Shown: positions 17,382-25,482, counted from the stretch's first letter. The stretch: DNA of 64,000 nt from Bdellovibrio bacteriovorus (GCF_001592745.1 NZ_LUKD01000001.1:1868914-1932913); one strand, 5' to 3'. The notes: generated by a model not told the origin, from the sequence alone. Program-made: numbers and translations.

Positions 17382-18067
17382 TGAAGTTGCAGGAAAGATC
17401 TTACAGCACGAAAATTCTGCGTCCTAAACCTATGGTGCATCAAGAAGACGATGGGTCGTTGATTGTCGTTGCTACATCCTGGGGTCAACCAGAGCACGCA
17501 CAAAGAGCTTTGGATGAGGTTGTAAAATACGTCAGTGCGGCTAAGTCTGACGTCGAAGTGACATCTCCGTTTGAGTTTTTAAGTTGCCTGACGGACGAAG
17601 TGAACTATGTGCGCACAGGAATCCTGATTGCCAACGACATTCTTTATCGCGGTGAAAATAAGATGGAATATTTTTCGGGCGTTGAAGTCCTGGCTTTATT
17701 CCGCCGTGGAACTCAACTTGCGTGGGCGCAAGTGGGGTGCCCGAGTTTGTTTATTCAAAGAAAAAACAAAAGTCTTCAGCCTCTGTCGGTAGGGTTGGAC
17801 CTTTCTAGTGAACGTCTGGGGGACGGGGAATCTTTGCCGCCACTGCCGGCACAGCTTTTAGGACTGGAGCCCACGTGTTCAATTCAATGTGGTCATACCT
17901 CTGTGAATGAAGGTGATCGATTGATTCTTTTAGCTAGTACGACCATCGCCACCTCACTGTGGGTTTCCCAGTCAGAGCCCGCCGAACTAGGTTCCGTGAC
18001 AACGAAGATGATTCAGGAGAATCCTGAAGCTCCATTTTGGTTGGGTCTAATCACAGTTGAAGAATAA
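17381..18067 (+). CDS. PP2C-like protein, probably catalytically inactive
   Basis: A GTG at 17381 overlaps the preceding stop (TAGTG) and has GGAG about 8 nt upstream, giving 228 residues; a longer frame from 17294 lies wholly inside the previous gene. The order of strands resembles a PP2C phosphatase: GVEVLALFRRGTQLAWAQVG, then a display-loop SLFIQRKNKSLQPLSVG, then EGDRLILLASTTI in place of the usual GDxLLLCSDG. The metal-binding DG and GD aspartates are not evident, so I infer a pseudophosphatase. Its position behind three FHA genes supports a role in Ser/Thr-phosphorylation control. Confidence 0.5.
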   Translation: MKLQERSYSTKILRPKPMVHQEDDGSLIVVATSWGQPEHAQRALDEVVKYVSAAKSDVEVTSPFEFLSCLTDEVNYVRTGILIANDILYRGENKMEYFSGVEVLALFRRGTQLAWAQVGCPSLFIQRKNKSLQPLSVGLDLSSERLGDGESLPPLPAQLLGLEPTCSIQCGHTSVNEGDRLILLASTTIATSLWVSQSEPAELGSVTTKMIQENPEAPFWLGLITVEE

Positions 18068-18069
18068 AT

Positions 18070-19881
18070 TTAATAGTCTTCGGTTTGCAGAGCTTTATAC
18101 GCTAGCGAACGAATCTTTGCGTATTCTGGCAGGCTGAGGGCGAATTCAGTTCGTGAGGGCGCAAAAATATTCTCGCGCGAAGTATCCCAAATCAGTCCTG
18201 TCGCGATGTTCGCACGTTGAATTTGTTGGTCGAGCATGTAGTTTCTGAATGAGCGTTCGAAGCGTTTTCGTTGAGCTTCTTTGGACAAACCTCTCACATC
18301 GGCACGAAGCCAGTCGATGAATTCCAAAAATAAAGGATCGCTGCAGTTCTTAAGCTGTTCGGTTTCAATAGTTGTCGCCGTCAATAAAGGGAAACACGTA
18401 TCGTTCACCTTCGCCGATTTGGAGTTTAAATTTCTTTCTGCGACATACTGCCACACCGAAATTTTATTTTTGATGCCCAGGTTTTTTAGCGTTTCCCAGT
18501 CTTTTTGGTTTAAGGCAATTTGTGCGGTCCAATTTAGCAAATCCAAGCTTTGCGGCTGTTGAAGTAAAAGGCGTTTTAAGTCACGTAATAGTTCAGCCTC
18601 TTGGTCAGCGCGCATCCAGCGCGCAAAAGGCAAGCTGAGCTTTTTCGTCCATTCAGACTGAATCGGTGGAAATGCCGGGAATTGGTTTTTACTTAAAAGT
18701 CCTTGCAGTTTTTGCGTCGTAGGCAAAATGCTTTCTTGTAAAAGCGGCAGGGGATTGACTTCAAATCGGTCCACAAGAGTGTTGTAAAGCAAAGGATTTT
18801 CGTCATTGATGTAAAGAACATGGTGAGAAATTCCCGCAGTGCGAATAGGGCCGGCTTTTCTCCAGAACGCCCAGCCGGATTCAATCAAAAGCGGCCGGTC
18901 ATCAGCCCACGCCACATTCGGACTTTTTAGAGCCCCCAAAAGAGAGTGTACGGGGAATGAACTCGAGTCAGCATCGAGGTTGCTTTCGCCTAAGAGTTCA
19001 AAAAGGGTTCGTCCGACATCCACTAAAGAAACGTTCTGATCAATCTTCCAATGAATTGCTAAATCACGCTTTCTTTTTTGGGCGGGTTTAATAAATAAAG
19101 CCACTTGCGTGTTCTCGCCATGCAAATTAAGCGGCGAAAGTTCTTTATAGCGATCACTGGTGGTGTGTCCGTTTAATCCGACAAGGACTACGGTCGTATT
19201 ATCCCAGCGCTTGGCGGACTTTAAATTCTGAAACAGCTCATAGAGGCTTTCATCAAGTTCATCCAACTGACTTTCAAAGCTGAGATTTCTTGTTTCACCA
19301 AGATCAGTCACGGTCTCCGTTGTCGTAAAGATCAGATCGGGAACGTACAACACGCTGAAGAATGCATCCGTATCGACGTCCTGTTGCAGCCATTGTGTGA
19401 AAGCATCCGCGTTCTTTTTAAAAGGACGAAACAGACTTGAAAAGGTTGGAACGATGTTATCTTCAAAAAGCTCAAAGCCCTGATTTAATCCTGAACGACG
19501 AAAAACCGGAGCTCCGCCTGAAAAGAAACTCGTACGATAGTCTTGCTGAAGGGCAAGCTCAGAAACCATTTCAATTTCGGGAGCTAGACCAGGGCGCCCG
19601 TTGTGTCGCACTTTGTGTTGGTAGGGGTAGAGTCCGGTTAACAAAGACGATAAGGCCGGAACTGAAAGTGTCGAAGGTGAAAAGGCGTGAGTGAAGCGAA
19701 CGGATTCATTGCAAAGCAATTGAAAGCCGGATCTTTCCACTTCTTCTTGGCTGCATAGTACGTCGCTGATGGTCAACTCATCCACGGCGATGACTAAAAC
19801 GGAGTTTTTGTCATTCGCCTTGCAAGAAAGCTGGACCAAGCTCAGGAGTGTGAGAAGAAGAGTTAAAATGACTTTCTGCAT
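18070..19881 (-). CDS. Sulfatase/alkaline-phosphatase-fold lipoprotein
   Basis: A 603-residue lipoprotein (lipobox VQLSC, C20). The N-terminal two thirds follow the sulfatase fold: SVLVIAVDELTISD with metal-ligand-like D34, then SVPALSSLLTGLYP (residues 73-86), and DNTTVVLVGLNG near residue 230. The sulfatase site C/S-x-P-x-R reads S73-V-P-A-L77, so a serine could occupy the formylglycine position but the arginine is missing. LVGLNGH replaces the usual TSDHGE motif. Activity is therefore doubtful or altered. The C-terminal third is helical and unfamiliar. It converges on the PP2C-like gene with a 2-nt gap. Confidence 0.65.
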   Translation of the reverse strand: MQKVILTLLLTLLSLVQLSCKANDKNSVLVIAVDELTISDVLCSQEEVERSGFQLLCNESVRFTHAFSPSTLSVPALSSLLTGLYPYQHKVRHNGRPGLAPEIEMVSELALQQDYRTSFFSGGAPVFRRSGLNQGFELFEDNIVPTFSSLFRPFKKNADAFTQWLQQDVDTDAFFSVLYVPDLIFTTTETVTDLGETRNLSFESQLDELDESLYELFQNLKSAKRWDNTTVVLVGLNGHTTSDRYKELSPLNLHGENTQVALFIKPAQKRKRDLAIHWKIDQNVSLVDVGRTLFELLGESNLDADSSSFPVHSLLGALKSPNVAWADDRPLLIESGWAFWRKAGPIRTAGISHHVLYINDENPLLYNTLVDRFEVNPLPLLQESILPTTQKLQGLLSKNQFPAFPPIQSEWTKKLSLPFARWMRADQEAELLRDLKRLLLQQPQSLDLLNWTAQIALNQKDWETLKNLGIKNKISVWQYVAERNLNSKSAKVNDTCFPLLTATTIETEQLKNCSDPLFLEFIDWLRADVRGLSKEAQRKRFERSFRNYMLDQQIQRANIATGLIWDTSRENIFAPSRTEFALSLPEYAKIRSLAYKALQTEDY

Positions 19882-19959
19882 ACCTTGACCGGAAGTAATG
19901 GTTTTAGAGATAATGGATCAATAATTTTGCGCAGTCAAAAATTTTGGAGGAAATCACCG

Positions 19960-20589
19960 ATGCTCACAGAAAAAATATTTACGGTAGCTCACCTGGCAGA
20001 TCAGGTCGTTTTATGGATCTTACTTGTGCTCAGTGTGCTTAGCATCGGCATGATTTTAGAACGTTACTTCGCACTTAAAAAAATCGCTGCGGAATCTCAA
20101 CGCGTTCGCGCGCGCATCAAACTTGCTTTGCAAAGCAACAGTCTTGATGATGTTGAAGATCTTGCGAAGGATCCAAACTCTGTCGAGGGTCGCGCCGCAG
20201 GTTACGCTTTGAAACACATGCGTGAATCGGGCAGCCGTGGTCTTGAAGAAATCTTCAACACATTCGCTTTGACTGAAAGACCCGAGCTTGAAAAATTCTT
20301 GGGCTTCTTGGCAACTGTTGGTTCGAACGCTCCGTACATCGGTCTTTTTGGTACGGTTCTAGGAATCATGAAAGCCTTCAACGATTTGGCGACAGCTCCA
20401 GAAGCAGGACAACAAACGGTGATGGCCGGGATTTCAATGGCCCTTGTGGCAACAGCGGCAGGTCTTTTCGTGGCGATTCCCGCAGTTGCGTTTTACAACT
20501 ACTACAGCAAACAAGTGAAAAGCATTTTCCAAAACTTAGAGAGCGTTAAAGAACTTTGCCTTGCTTATGCGAAGAAAAAAGGTGTTTAA
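19960..20589 (+). CDS. exbB: ExbB/TolQ/MotA-family proton channel protein
   Basis: An inner-membrane subunit of an energy-transducing ExbB-ExbD or TolQ-TolR motor. From the ATG at 19960, which has GGAGG about 8 nt upstream, it is 209 residues; an earlier in-frame start at 19885 lacks a ribosome-binding site. Three TM segments fit the family: near 12-33, near 115-135 (ATVGSNAPYIGLFGTVLGIM) and near 155-175 (ISMALVATAAGLFVAIPAVA). The conserved GLFGTV..IM and small-residue TM3 pattern are present. exbD follows after 3 nt. No TonB or TolA gene is in the window. Confidence 0.93.
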   Translation: MLTEKIFTVAHLADQVVLWILLVLSVLSIGMILERYFALKKIAAESQRVRARIKLALQSNSLDDVEDLAKDPNSVEGRAAGYALKHMRESGSRGLEEIFNTFALTERPELEKFLGFLATVGSNAPYIGLFGTVLGIMKAFNDLATAPEAGQQTVMAGISMALVATAAGLFVAIPAVAFYNYYSKQVKSIFQNLESVKELCLAYAKKKGV

Positions 20590-20592
20590 ACC

Positions 20593-21000
20593 ATGGCATT
20601 TAAAGACGGTGGAAATGATAACGAAGCCATAGCGGACATAAACGTTGTTCCGCTCGTGGATATCATCCTGGTGGTTCTGATCATCTTCATGGTGACAGCG
20701 CCTATGTTCATGAAGCCAACGATCAATGTGAATTTGCCTAAAGCGGCCAGCGGCGATCAAACGGCTCCAAGTAAATTGAACATCGCTCTGACAGCTGACG
20801 GAAGAATCAATTTGAATGGTTCCTTCGTCACCGAGGCTGACGTGCAGGCAAAAGCGCAAGAAGAAGTGGCGAAGAATGCTGATGTGCAAGCCATTATCTC
20901 TGCAGATAAAGATGTTCCGCACGGAAAAGTCGTCGGAGTCCTTGATGTCGTCAAGGGTTCTGGAGTGAAGAAGTTTGCCATTAGTATCGATAAAAAATAA
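20593..21000 (+). CDS. exbD: ExbD/TolR-family protein
   Basis: A 135-residue partner of the ExbB protein. The short cytoplasmic N-terminus leads to one TM with the conserved pattern INVVPLVDIILVVLIIFMV, where D23 is the proton-pathway aspartate. A periplasmic domain follows (about residues 45-135). The gene is 3 nt after exbB and is followed by a terminator, so the two form a complete bicistronic unit. Confidence 0.93.
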   Translation: MAFKDGGNDNEAIADINVVPLVDIILVVLIIFMVTAPMFMKPTINVNLPKAASGDQTAPSKLNIALTADGRINLNGSFVTEADVQAKAQEEVAKNADVQAIISADKDVPHGKVVGVLDVVKGSGVKKFAISIDKK

Positions 21001-21003
21001 TGA

Positions 21004-21034
21004 AAAAGGGCTCTGTAAAGAGCCCTTTTTTTAT
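21004..21034 (+). terminator. Rho-independent terminator
   Basis: AAAGGGCTC-TGTAAA-GAGCCCTTT is followed by a T tract. It closes the exbBD operon. Confidence 0.9.
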
Positions 21035-21050
21035 TTCATCGTTCACAGTA

Positions 21051-22136
21051 TTAATTCCCGCCGCCGCCGTTACCGTTGTCGTAGTTCGGGTTGTGCACCC
21101 ACTGACAAGTATTCGTAAGTAGTTTCAATTTTTTGTTGCGACATTCAAAACTGATGCGACCGTGATAAGTCCAATAACCGTTGTCGTCATAGCGTCCATA
21201 GCCCGAATCATATTGATAAGAAGGATTGGGTTGAGGCGTGTGAATGCGGGGGATCGTAGTGCGGCAAGACACTGTTGTTTGCTGTAAGTAAGATAAATTG
21301 GCTGGTACGTTGTAATCAGAAAGTTTCGTGAAGTTACGATTGTTATAAAGGAAGTTTAAAGTGTCATAACTGGAGTGCAGAAGAAATTTTCCGCGCGGGC
21401 CATCGAAATATTCTGGAAAGTATCCATACGCAGCATCGTAAGCCGCTTCAGTGAACGTGAAATAAGATCCCGCAGTACAGCCAACCGCAGGCTCTGAGAT
21501 CGAAACACGCGCTAAGGTACTTTGCACACTCTTGCCGGCCGCATCTTTCACGATAACGTAATAAGTTCCCTCTTTAGAATAGCTGGTCGCACTGTCACTG
21601 ATAAAACTATAAGTGCCCCATACACCTGTCATGGCTTTGCTGTCTTTGTACCATTGATAGGTATACGGTTGAGTCCCGCCCGTTACGAGGACTTCAAGAC
21701 TGTATTGAGCGCCTTCTTGCACCGTCACACCTTGAGGTTGAGTGACGATACGAAATCCCGTCTGACTGGGAGTTCCGCCTCCGCCAGGATTTACGCCGCC
21801 ACCTGAAGATCCGCCGGAGCCGCCGCTACCAACACCGACACTTCCGCCACCAGAACCGGTGTTTCCACCCGAAGATCCGCTGCCGACCCCCACGGTGCCA
21901 CCACCGCCCGAAGATCCGCCTCCACCAATGGTAACGCCATTACCTCCACCACTTGAGGGACGAGAGTTCCATATAGATGAATCTTTGCTAGTCGATGAAC
22001 TAGAAGTTGAACCTTCTGTTTTTTCTTCCATAGGAGCAGGAGCACAGTTTTGGAACGACAAAACTGTGAGGGACATGATCAAAAGACCAGAGAAAACGCG
22101 AAATTTGCGGATCTTTTTGAGAATACGCGTGTTCAT
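21051..22136 (-). CDS. Ig-like-domain lipoprotein with a Gly/Ser-rich linker
   Basis: 361 residues. An N-terminal signal peptide ends in the lipobox LSFQNC, a pattern common in Bdellovibrio lipoproteins. A Ser-rich segment and a Gly/Ser/Val repeat stretch (about residues 60-122, GGSSGGG-type units) act as a flexible tether. An Ig-like domain follows (about 128-215; VTVQEGAQYSLEVLVTGGTQPYTY read in two parts, then WYKDSKAM). The C-terminal 145 residues are rich in Tyr and Asn with four cysteines and are not recognised. It is probably a surface-exposed binding protein. It converges on exbD across a shared terminator region. Confidence 0.75.
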   Translation of the reverse strand: MNTRILKKIRKFRVFSGLLIMSLTVLSFQNCAPAPMEEKTEGSTSSSSTSKDSSIWNSRPSSGGGNGVTIGGGGSSGGGGTVGVGSGSSGGNTGSGGGSVGVGSGGSGGSSGGGVNPGGGGTPSQTGFRIVTQPQGVTVQEGAQYSLEVLVTGGTQPYTYQWYKDSKAMTGVWGTYSFISDSATSYSKEGTYYVIVKDAAGKSVQSTLARVSISEPAVGCTAGSYFTFTEAAYDAAYGYFPEYFDGPRGKFLLHSSYDTLNFLYNNRNFTKLSDYNVPANLSYLQQTTVSCRTTIPRIHTPQPNPSYQYDSGYGRYDDNGYWTYHGRISFECRNKKLKLLTNTCQWVHNPNYDNGNGGGGN

Positions 22137-22239
22137 TAAACATTCCCCCGAAAGTTTACTAGACTTAAATACGGAAGAAATGTGGAAAAACTTGAGGAAA
22201 CAGCTGGTAATTCTGTTTAGTTTCTCAAATTGATACGGC

Positions 22240-22266
22240 TAAAGTCTGGAAGCAAATATCCGATCT
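22240..22266 (+). promoter_or_regulatory. Sigma-28-like promoter
   Basis: TAAAGTCT (22240-22247), an 11-nt spacer and TCCGATCT (22259-22266) match the FliA consensus TAAAGTTT-N11-GCCGATAA at 7 of 8 and 5 of 8 positions, with exact spacing. It lies immediately before the ATG at 22275. Prediction only. Confidence 0.45.
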
Positions 22267-22274
22267 AGGATATT

Positions 22275-22784
22275 ATGTTTAAGAGTCAGCCAACAGATAC
22301 CCATCTTCTTATAATTACGTCTTGTCTTGTAGCCCTTCTAGGCATCCCTACGTTTTTTACGCTGACAAGCAATGATCCTGTTGAAGTTGTAAACGCAGAA
22401 GTTCAAGTGTCGCCAACTCTTTCTCAACATCGTCAACCCGCTAGCGTACCGCAAGGTGCGTCCGTGTCTGCTCAAGCGGCTTTGTCCCATTTCACCCACT
22501 ACGATTTGAACTGCGAGAAAAAAGGCGCAGGCAAAGTGACGGTGACAGGTGGATATGTTCAATTTCAAGGAAAGAACTGTCTGAAAAATCTGAAAAACGG
22601 AGAGATTGAAATCATTAATAAGAGCAATGGTTACACTGCTTCGATCTTCAACAGCGGTGCTGACAAATATCAAACCGACCTCATTCAACTTCAGAACGGC
22701 GACAACGAAATCGCGATTCGTTATCGCGAACGCTCTGGAAAAGCGGTGGAAGAGGTCGTTCGTATCCATTCGTCTAAGATTTAA
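22275..22784 (+). CDS. Membrane-anchored protein of unknown function
   Basis: A 169-residue protein not recognised. A short cytoplasmic N-terminus precedes one hydrophobic segment (residues 11-30, LLIITSCLVALLGIPTFFTL), then a low-complexity Ser/Gln/Ala/Val linker (about 35-70). The C-terminal domain (75-169) is beta-rich with two cysteines (DLNCEKKGAGKV and GKNCLKNL) that may form a disulfide. AGGA lies 5 nt before the ATG. A sigma-28-like promoter sits just upstream, suggesting attack-phase expression if that factor acts as it does in other Bdellovibrio. Confidence 0.6.
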   Translation: MFKSQPTDTHLLIITSCLVALLGIPTFFTLTSNDPVEVVNAEVQVSPTLSQHRQPASVPQGASVSAQAALSHFTHYDLNCEKKGAGKVTVTGGYVQFQGKNCLKNLKNGEIEIINKSNGYTASIFNSGADKYQTDLIQLQNGDNEIAIRYRERSGKAVEEVVRIHSSKI

Positions 22785-22824
22785 CATAAACAAATCAATA
22801 TCTTAATGCGCTCAGCTAGAGTAG

Positions 22825-22841
22825 GATCAATTAAATTGATC
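22825..22841. promoter_or_regulatory. Palindrome GATCAATT-A-AATTGATC upstream of the lipid kinase gene
   Basis: An 8-bp perfect inverted repeat with one central base lies about 90 nt before the lipid kinase start. No U-tract follows, so it looks more like an operator than a terminator. The remaining leader to 22932 has AGGC/GCCT and CGTT/AACG pairings but no riboswitch I recognise. Confidence 0.3.
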
Positions 22842-22932
22842 TTCCGTTCCTCACCCTTTAAGGTAGCCGCCGGCGTTGCAAATTTAGCACACTCCAGGCT
22901 CCTTTACGGATGCCTAACGTGGGATAAAATTG

Positions 22933-23598
22933 ATGTTACTTGAAGGATTTTTACAGCCAGTGGATTTAAAGAAGCGTTCGGACATTCATTATGCTCGAAA
23001 AATTTGGCATATGTCGGGAGTCTCCGTGATGTTCCTTGCGTACGTCTATCTTCCGCCTGCTGTATCTATGACAATTCTTGTGGCCGCTTGGTTGATGTTT
23101 GTTCCTTTCGATTTTTTGCGTCAAAAAAATGCAGCTTTGAATGATTGGGCCGTTCACGCGTTCAAGCCCATCATGCGCCAAAGCGAAGTGAAAAAGTTGG
23201 CAGGTACAACGTTTTTGCTTTCCGGTGTTCTTCTTGTAGATATTTTGTTTCCTCGCCAGATCGTAGCTTTGACTTTGTTGTTCCTGGCTTTCGCGGATCC
23301 GATCGCAAGTTACTTTGGAATTTTGTACGGGAAAGATAAAATCTTTGGACATAAATCAATCCAAGGTTTCATGGCGGCGTTCTTTGTTTGTGCGGCGCTG
23401 ACTTTCTTCTACTTGCTATATCACAATTATCTAATGGATCGCATCGTGGTGGTCAGTTTGTTCGCCGGTCTTGTCGGCGCGTTCGCAGAGCTTATTCCTA
23501 TTGGCAAGCTTGATGACAACCTCACTTTGCCTGTGATGAGCGCCGTTGGCCTCACCATCCTGTTTTATTTCTTTGGATTTTTTGCCACTGTAGGATAA
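22933..23598 (+). CDS. CTP-dependent diacylglycerol/polyprenol kinase family protein (SEC59/DGK1/VTE5)
   Basis: A 221-residue polytopic membrane protein. The family signature is ADPIASYFGILYGKDKIFGHKSIQGF (in two parts; about residues 120-145), matching the GDxxAxxxGxxxGKxKxxGKSxEGS pattern of CTP-dependent lipid kinases, with a first aspartate shifted to ADP. The early RKIWHMSG motif (residues 22-29) also fits this family. It likely phosphorylates a lipid alcohol such as diacylglycerol or dolichol/undecaprenol. The ATG at 22933 has GTGGGA upstream; a TTG one codon earlier is less likely. pssA follows 37 nt later. Confidence 0.8.
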   Translation: MLLEGFLQPVDLKKRSDIHYARKIWHMSGVSVMFLAYVYLPPAVSMTILVAAWLMFVPFDFLRQKNAALNDWAVHAFKPIMRQSEVKKLAGTTFLLSGVLLVDILFPRQIVALTLLFLAFADPIASYFGILYGKDKIFGHKSIQGFMAAFFVCAALTFFYLLYHNYLMDRIVVVSLFAGLVGAFAELIPIGKLDDNLTLPVMSAVGLTILFYFFGFFATVG

Positions 23599-23604
23599 TG
23601 TTTC

Positions 23605-23629
23605 CCTGCCATGGACCACATGGCGGGAG
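23605..23629 (+). promoter_or_regulatory. Hairpin abutting the pssA ribosome-binding site
   Basis: GCCATG-GACCA-CATGGC (23608-23624), extended by a T-G wobble and two C-G pairs, places the 3' arm directly on the Shine-Dalgarno GGGAG (23625-23629). It could modulate pssA translation or act as a weak attenuator. No U-tract follows. Confidence 0.35.
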
Positions 23630-23635
23630 AAGACA

Positions 23636-24490
23636 ATGGCAGATACTCATCTAGAAAAAATTGATTCCGAAGATGCCAAAGCACAGCGCTTGGCAATGTA
23701 TATCTATATTCTTCCGAATTTGATGACGACAGGAAACTTGTTCTCTGGTTTCTTTGCAGTGATTCAATCTATCAAAGGAAATTATCTTTATGCCGCTTAT
23801 GCGATTGTTGTGGCGGCGGTCTTTGACCAGTTAGATGGTCGTTTGGCACGTTTGACTCGTTCGACAAGTAAGTTCGGTGCCGAGTACGACTCTTTGTGTG
23901 ACCTTGTCAGCTTCGGTATGGCTCCAGGGACTTTGTTGTTCTTGTGGGCGCTTCAACCCTTTGGTCGTTTGGGTTGGGTGGCGTGTTTCCTTTTCGTAGC
24001 CTGCGGAGCTCTTCGTTTGGCGCGTTTCAACGTTCAAGCAAACGTTGTTGAAAAAAACTATTTCCAAGGTTTACCAATTCCAATGGCTGCGGGTATCGTA
24101 GCTTCTTCAGTTCTTGCCTTCCAAGATTTGGAATTAGAACCACTAGGTAACTATGGTCTTTTGATCATGACGATCCTTTTGGCGCTAGTGATGGTAAGTA
24201 ACTTCCGCTTCCGTAGCTTTAAAGATTTAGATCTGAAAGAGCGTCTTCCATTCCGCTACCTGATTTTGGGGGTCGGTGTTTTGGTTGTCGTTGCTCTTCG
24301 CCCTGAAGTGATGCTGTTCGTGCTTTTCATGGGTTATGCCGCTTTGGGTGCAGTTTTCGGTGTCTTCAAGCTTGGAAAGAACATTCGTAAAATTAAGCCC
24401 AGTGTGTATGCTCCCGCGCAAGTACACGAGAGTGACTTAGTCCTCGAAGAAGAGGAAGAAGAGGCGAAGAAAGATGAAAAGAAAACTTAA
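23636..24490 (+). CDS. pssA: CDP-diacylglycerol--serine O-phosphatidyltransferase
   Basis: A 284-residue inner-membrane enzyme making phosphatidylserine, the precursor of phosphatidylethanolamine. The CDP-alcohol phosphotransferase motif is complete: D64, D67-G68, A71-R72, G81, D85 and D89. About eight TM segments follow the family pattern, and YFQGLPIPMAAG fits PssA. The C-terminal tail is acidic and lysine-rich (EEEEEEAKKDEKK). Its last 17 nt overlap asd. GGGAG precedes the ATG. Confidence 0.94.
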   Translation: MADTHLEKIDSEDAKAQRLAMYIYILPNLMTTGNLFSGFFAVIQSIKGNYLYAAYAIVVAAVFDQLDGRLARLTRSTSKFGAEYDSLCDLVSFGMAPGTLLFLWALQPFGRLGWVACFLFVACGALRLARFNVQANVVEKNYFQGLPIPMAAGIVASSVLAFQDLELEPLGNYGLLIMTILLALVMVSNFRFRSFKDLDLKERLPFRYLILGVGVLVVVALRPEVMLFVLFMGYAALGAVFGVFKLGKNIRKIKPSVYAPAQVHESDLVLEEEEEEAKKDEKKT

Positions 24491-25481
24491 AGTCGGAGTT
24501 GTTGGCGCTACCGGCATGGTAGGCCAAACTTTCATGAAACTTCTTGAAGAGCGCAGTTTTCCCATCCAGGAACTGCGCCCTTTTGCATCTGAGAACTCAT
24601 TAGGAAAAAAGATCGACCTGCAAGGGGCTTCTTGGCCCGTGCAAGTTCTTAAAGAAGGTTGCTTCGACGGCCTTGATCTTGTGTTCTTTTCTTCGGGTGA
24701 TGATATTTCCAAAGAGTGGGCGCCGAAGGCTGTGAAAGCCGGGGCTTTTGCCGTCGATAACTCTGCCGCTTTCCGTATGGATCCCAACACTGTTTTGGTA
24801 GTTCCTGAAGTGAACGGCAACTTGGTGACTAAAGATTCCAAGCCGCAAATCATTGCTAATCCAAACTGCTCAACCATCCAGTTGGTTGTGGCACTAAAAC
24901 CACTTTTAGATAAATTTGGTTTAGAAGAAGTGCGAGTCAGCACTTATCAAGCGGTGAGTGGTGCCGGTCAAGGCGGTTACGACGAATTGATGGAACAGAC
25001 GTCAAACCACAAAGACGATCACCAACCAAAAACTTTCCCGCATACGATTCTTTTCAACTGTATCCCGCAAATCGGGTCCTTTAACGACGAGGGATACTGC
25101 AGTGAAGAAGTAAAGATCATGAAAGAGACACGTAAGATCCTGGGTCAGGACAAATTGAAAGTTTCGGCTTTCACGGTTCGTATCCCAGCACTGAACGCGC
25201 ACAGTGAGTCCGTATGGGTGACTCTAAATAAAGAAGTCAGCCGCGATCAGATCATGGCCACTCTTTCCGAATTCAAAGGCATCGTCCTTCAAGATGACCC
25301 TAAGAAGAGCGTTTATCCTTTGGCCCGCGATGTTTCTGGAAAAGATCCTGTTTACGTGGGACGCGTGCATCGCGATCCTGAAAACCCAAAAATGTGGTTG
25401 ATGTGGGTTGTTTCGGACAACATCCGTAAAGGGGCTGCTCTGAATGGCATCCAAATCGCTGAACAAATCTTCTTCAGTTAA
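24474..25481 (+). CDS. asd: Aspartate-semialdehyde dehydrogenase
   Basis: A 335-residue cytoplasmic enzyme reducing aspartyl phosphate to aspartate semialdehyde for lysine, threonine, methionine and diaminopimelate synthesis. The NADP-binding motif is VGVVGATGMVGQ (residues 7-18), and the catalytic cysteine is C132 in IANPNCSTIQ. The substrate-binding segment RIPALNAHSESV is also present. The start overlaps pssA by 17 nt, with AGAGG inside pssA as its ribosome-binding site, so expression is coupled. A strong terminator follows. Confidence 0.97.
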   Translation: MKRKLKVGVVGATGMVGQTFMKLLEERSFPIQELRPFASENSLGKKIDLQGASWPVQVLKEGCFDGLDLVFFSSGDDISKEWAPKAVKAGAFAVDNSAAFRMDPNTVLVVPEVNGNLVTKDSKPQIIANPNCSTIQLVVALKPLLDKFGLEEVRVSTYQAVSGAGQGGYDELMEQTSNHKDDHQPKTFPHTILFNCIPQIGSFNDEGYCSEEVKIMKETRKILGQDKLKVSAFTVRIPALNAHSESVWVTLNKEVSRDQIMATLSEFKGIVLQDDPKKSVYPLARDVSGKDPVYVGRVHRDPENPKMWLMWVVSDNIRKGAALNGIQIAEQIFFS

Positions 25482-25482
25482 T

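Noticed and set aside
21791-22233. Pro-rich and Leu/Val-rich frames opposite and beside the Ig-like lipoprotein
   Set aside because: They are frame shadows of the Gly/Ser linker repeat.
22842-22932. Riboswitch before the lipid kinase gene
   Set aside because: Some short pairings exist, but no conserved core of a known class (c-di-GMP, SAM, cobalamin, fluoride, guanidine) is visible.
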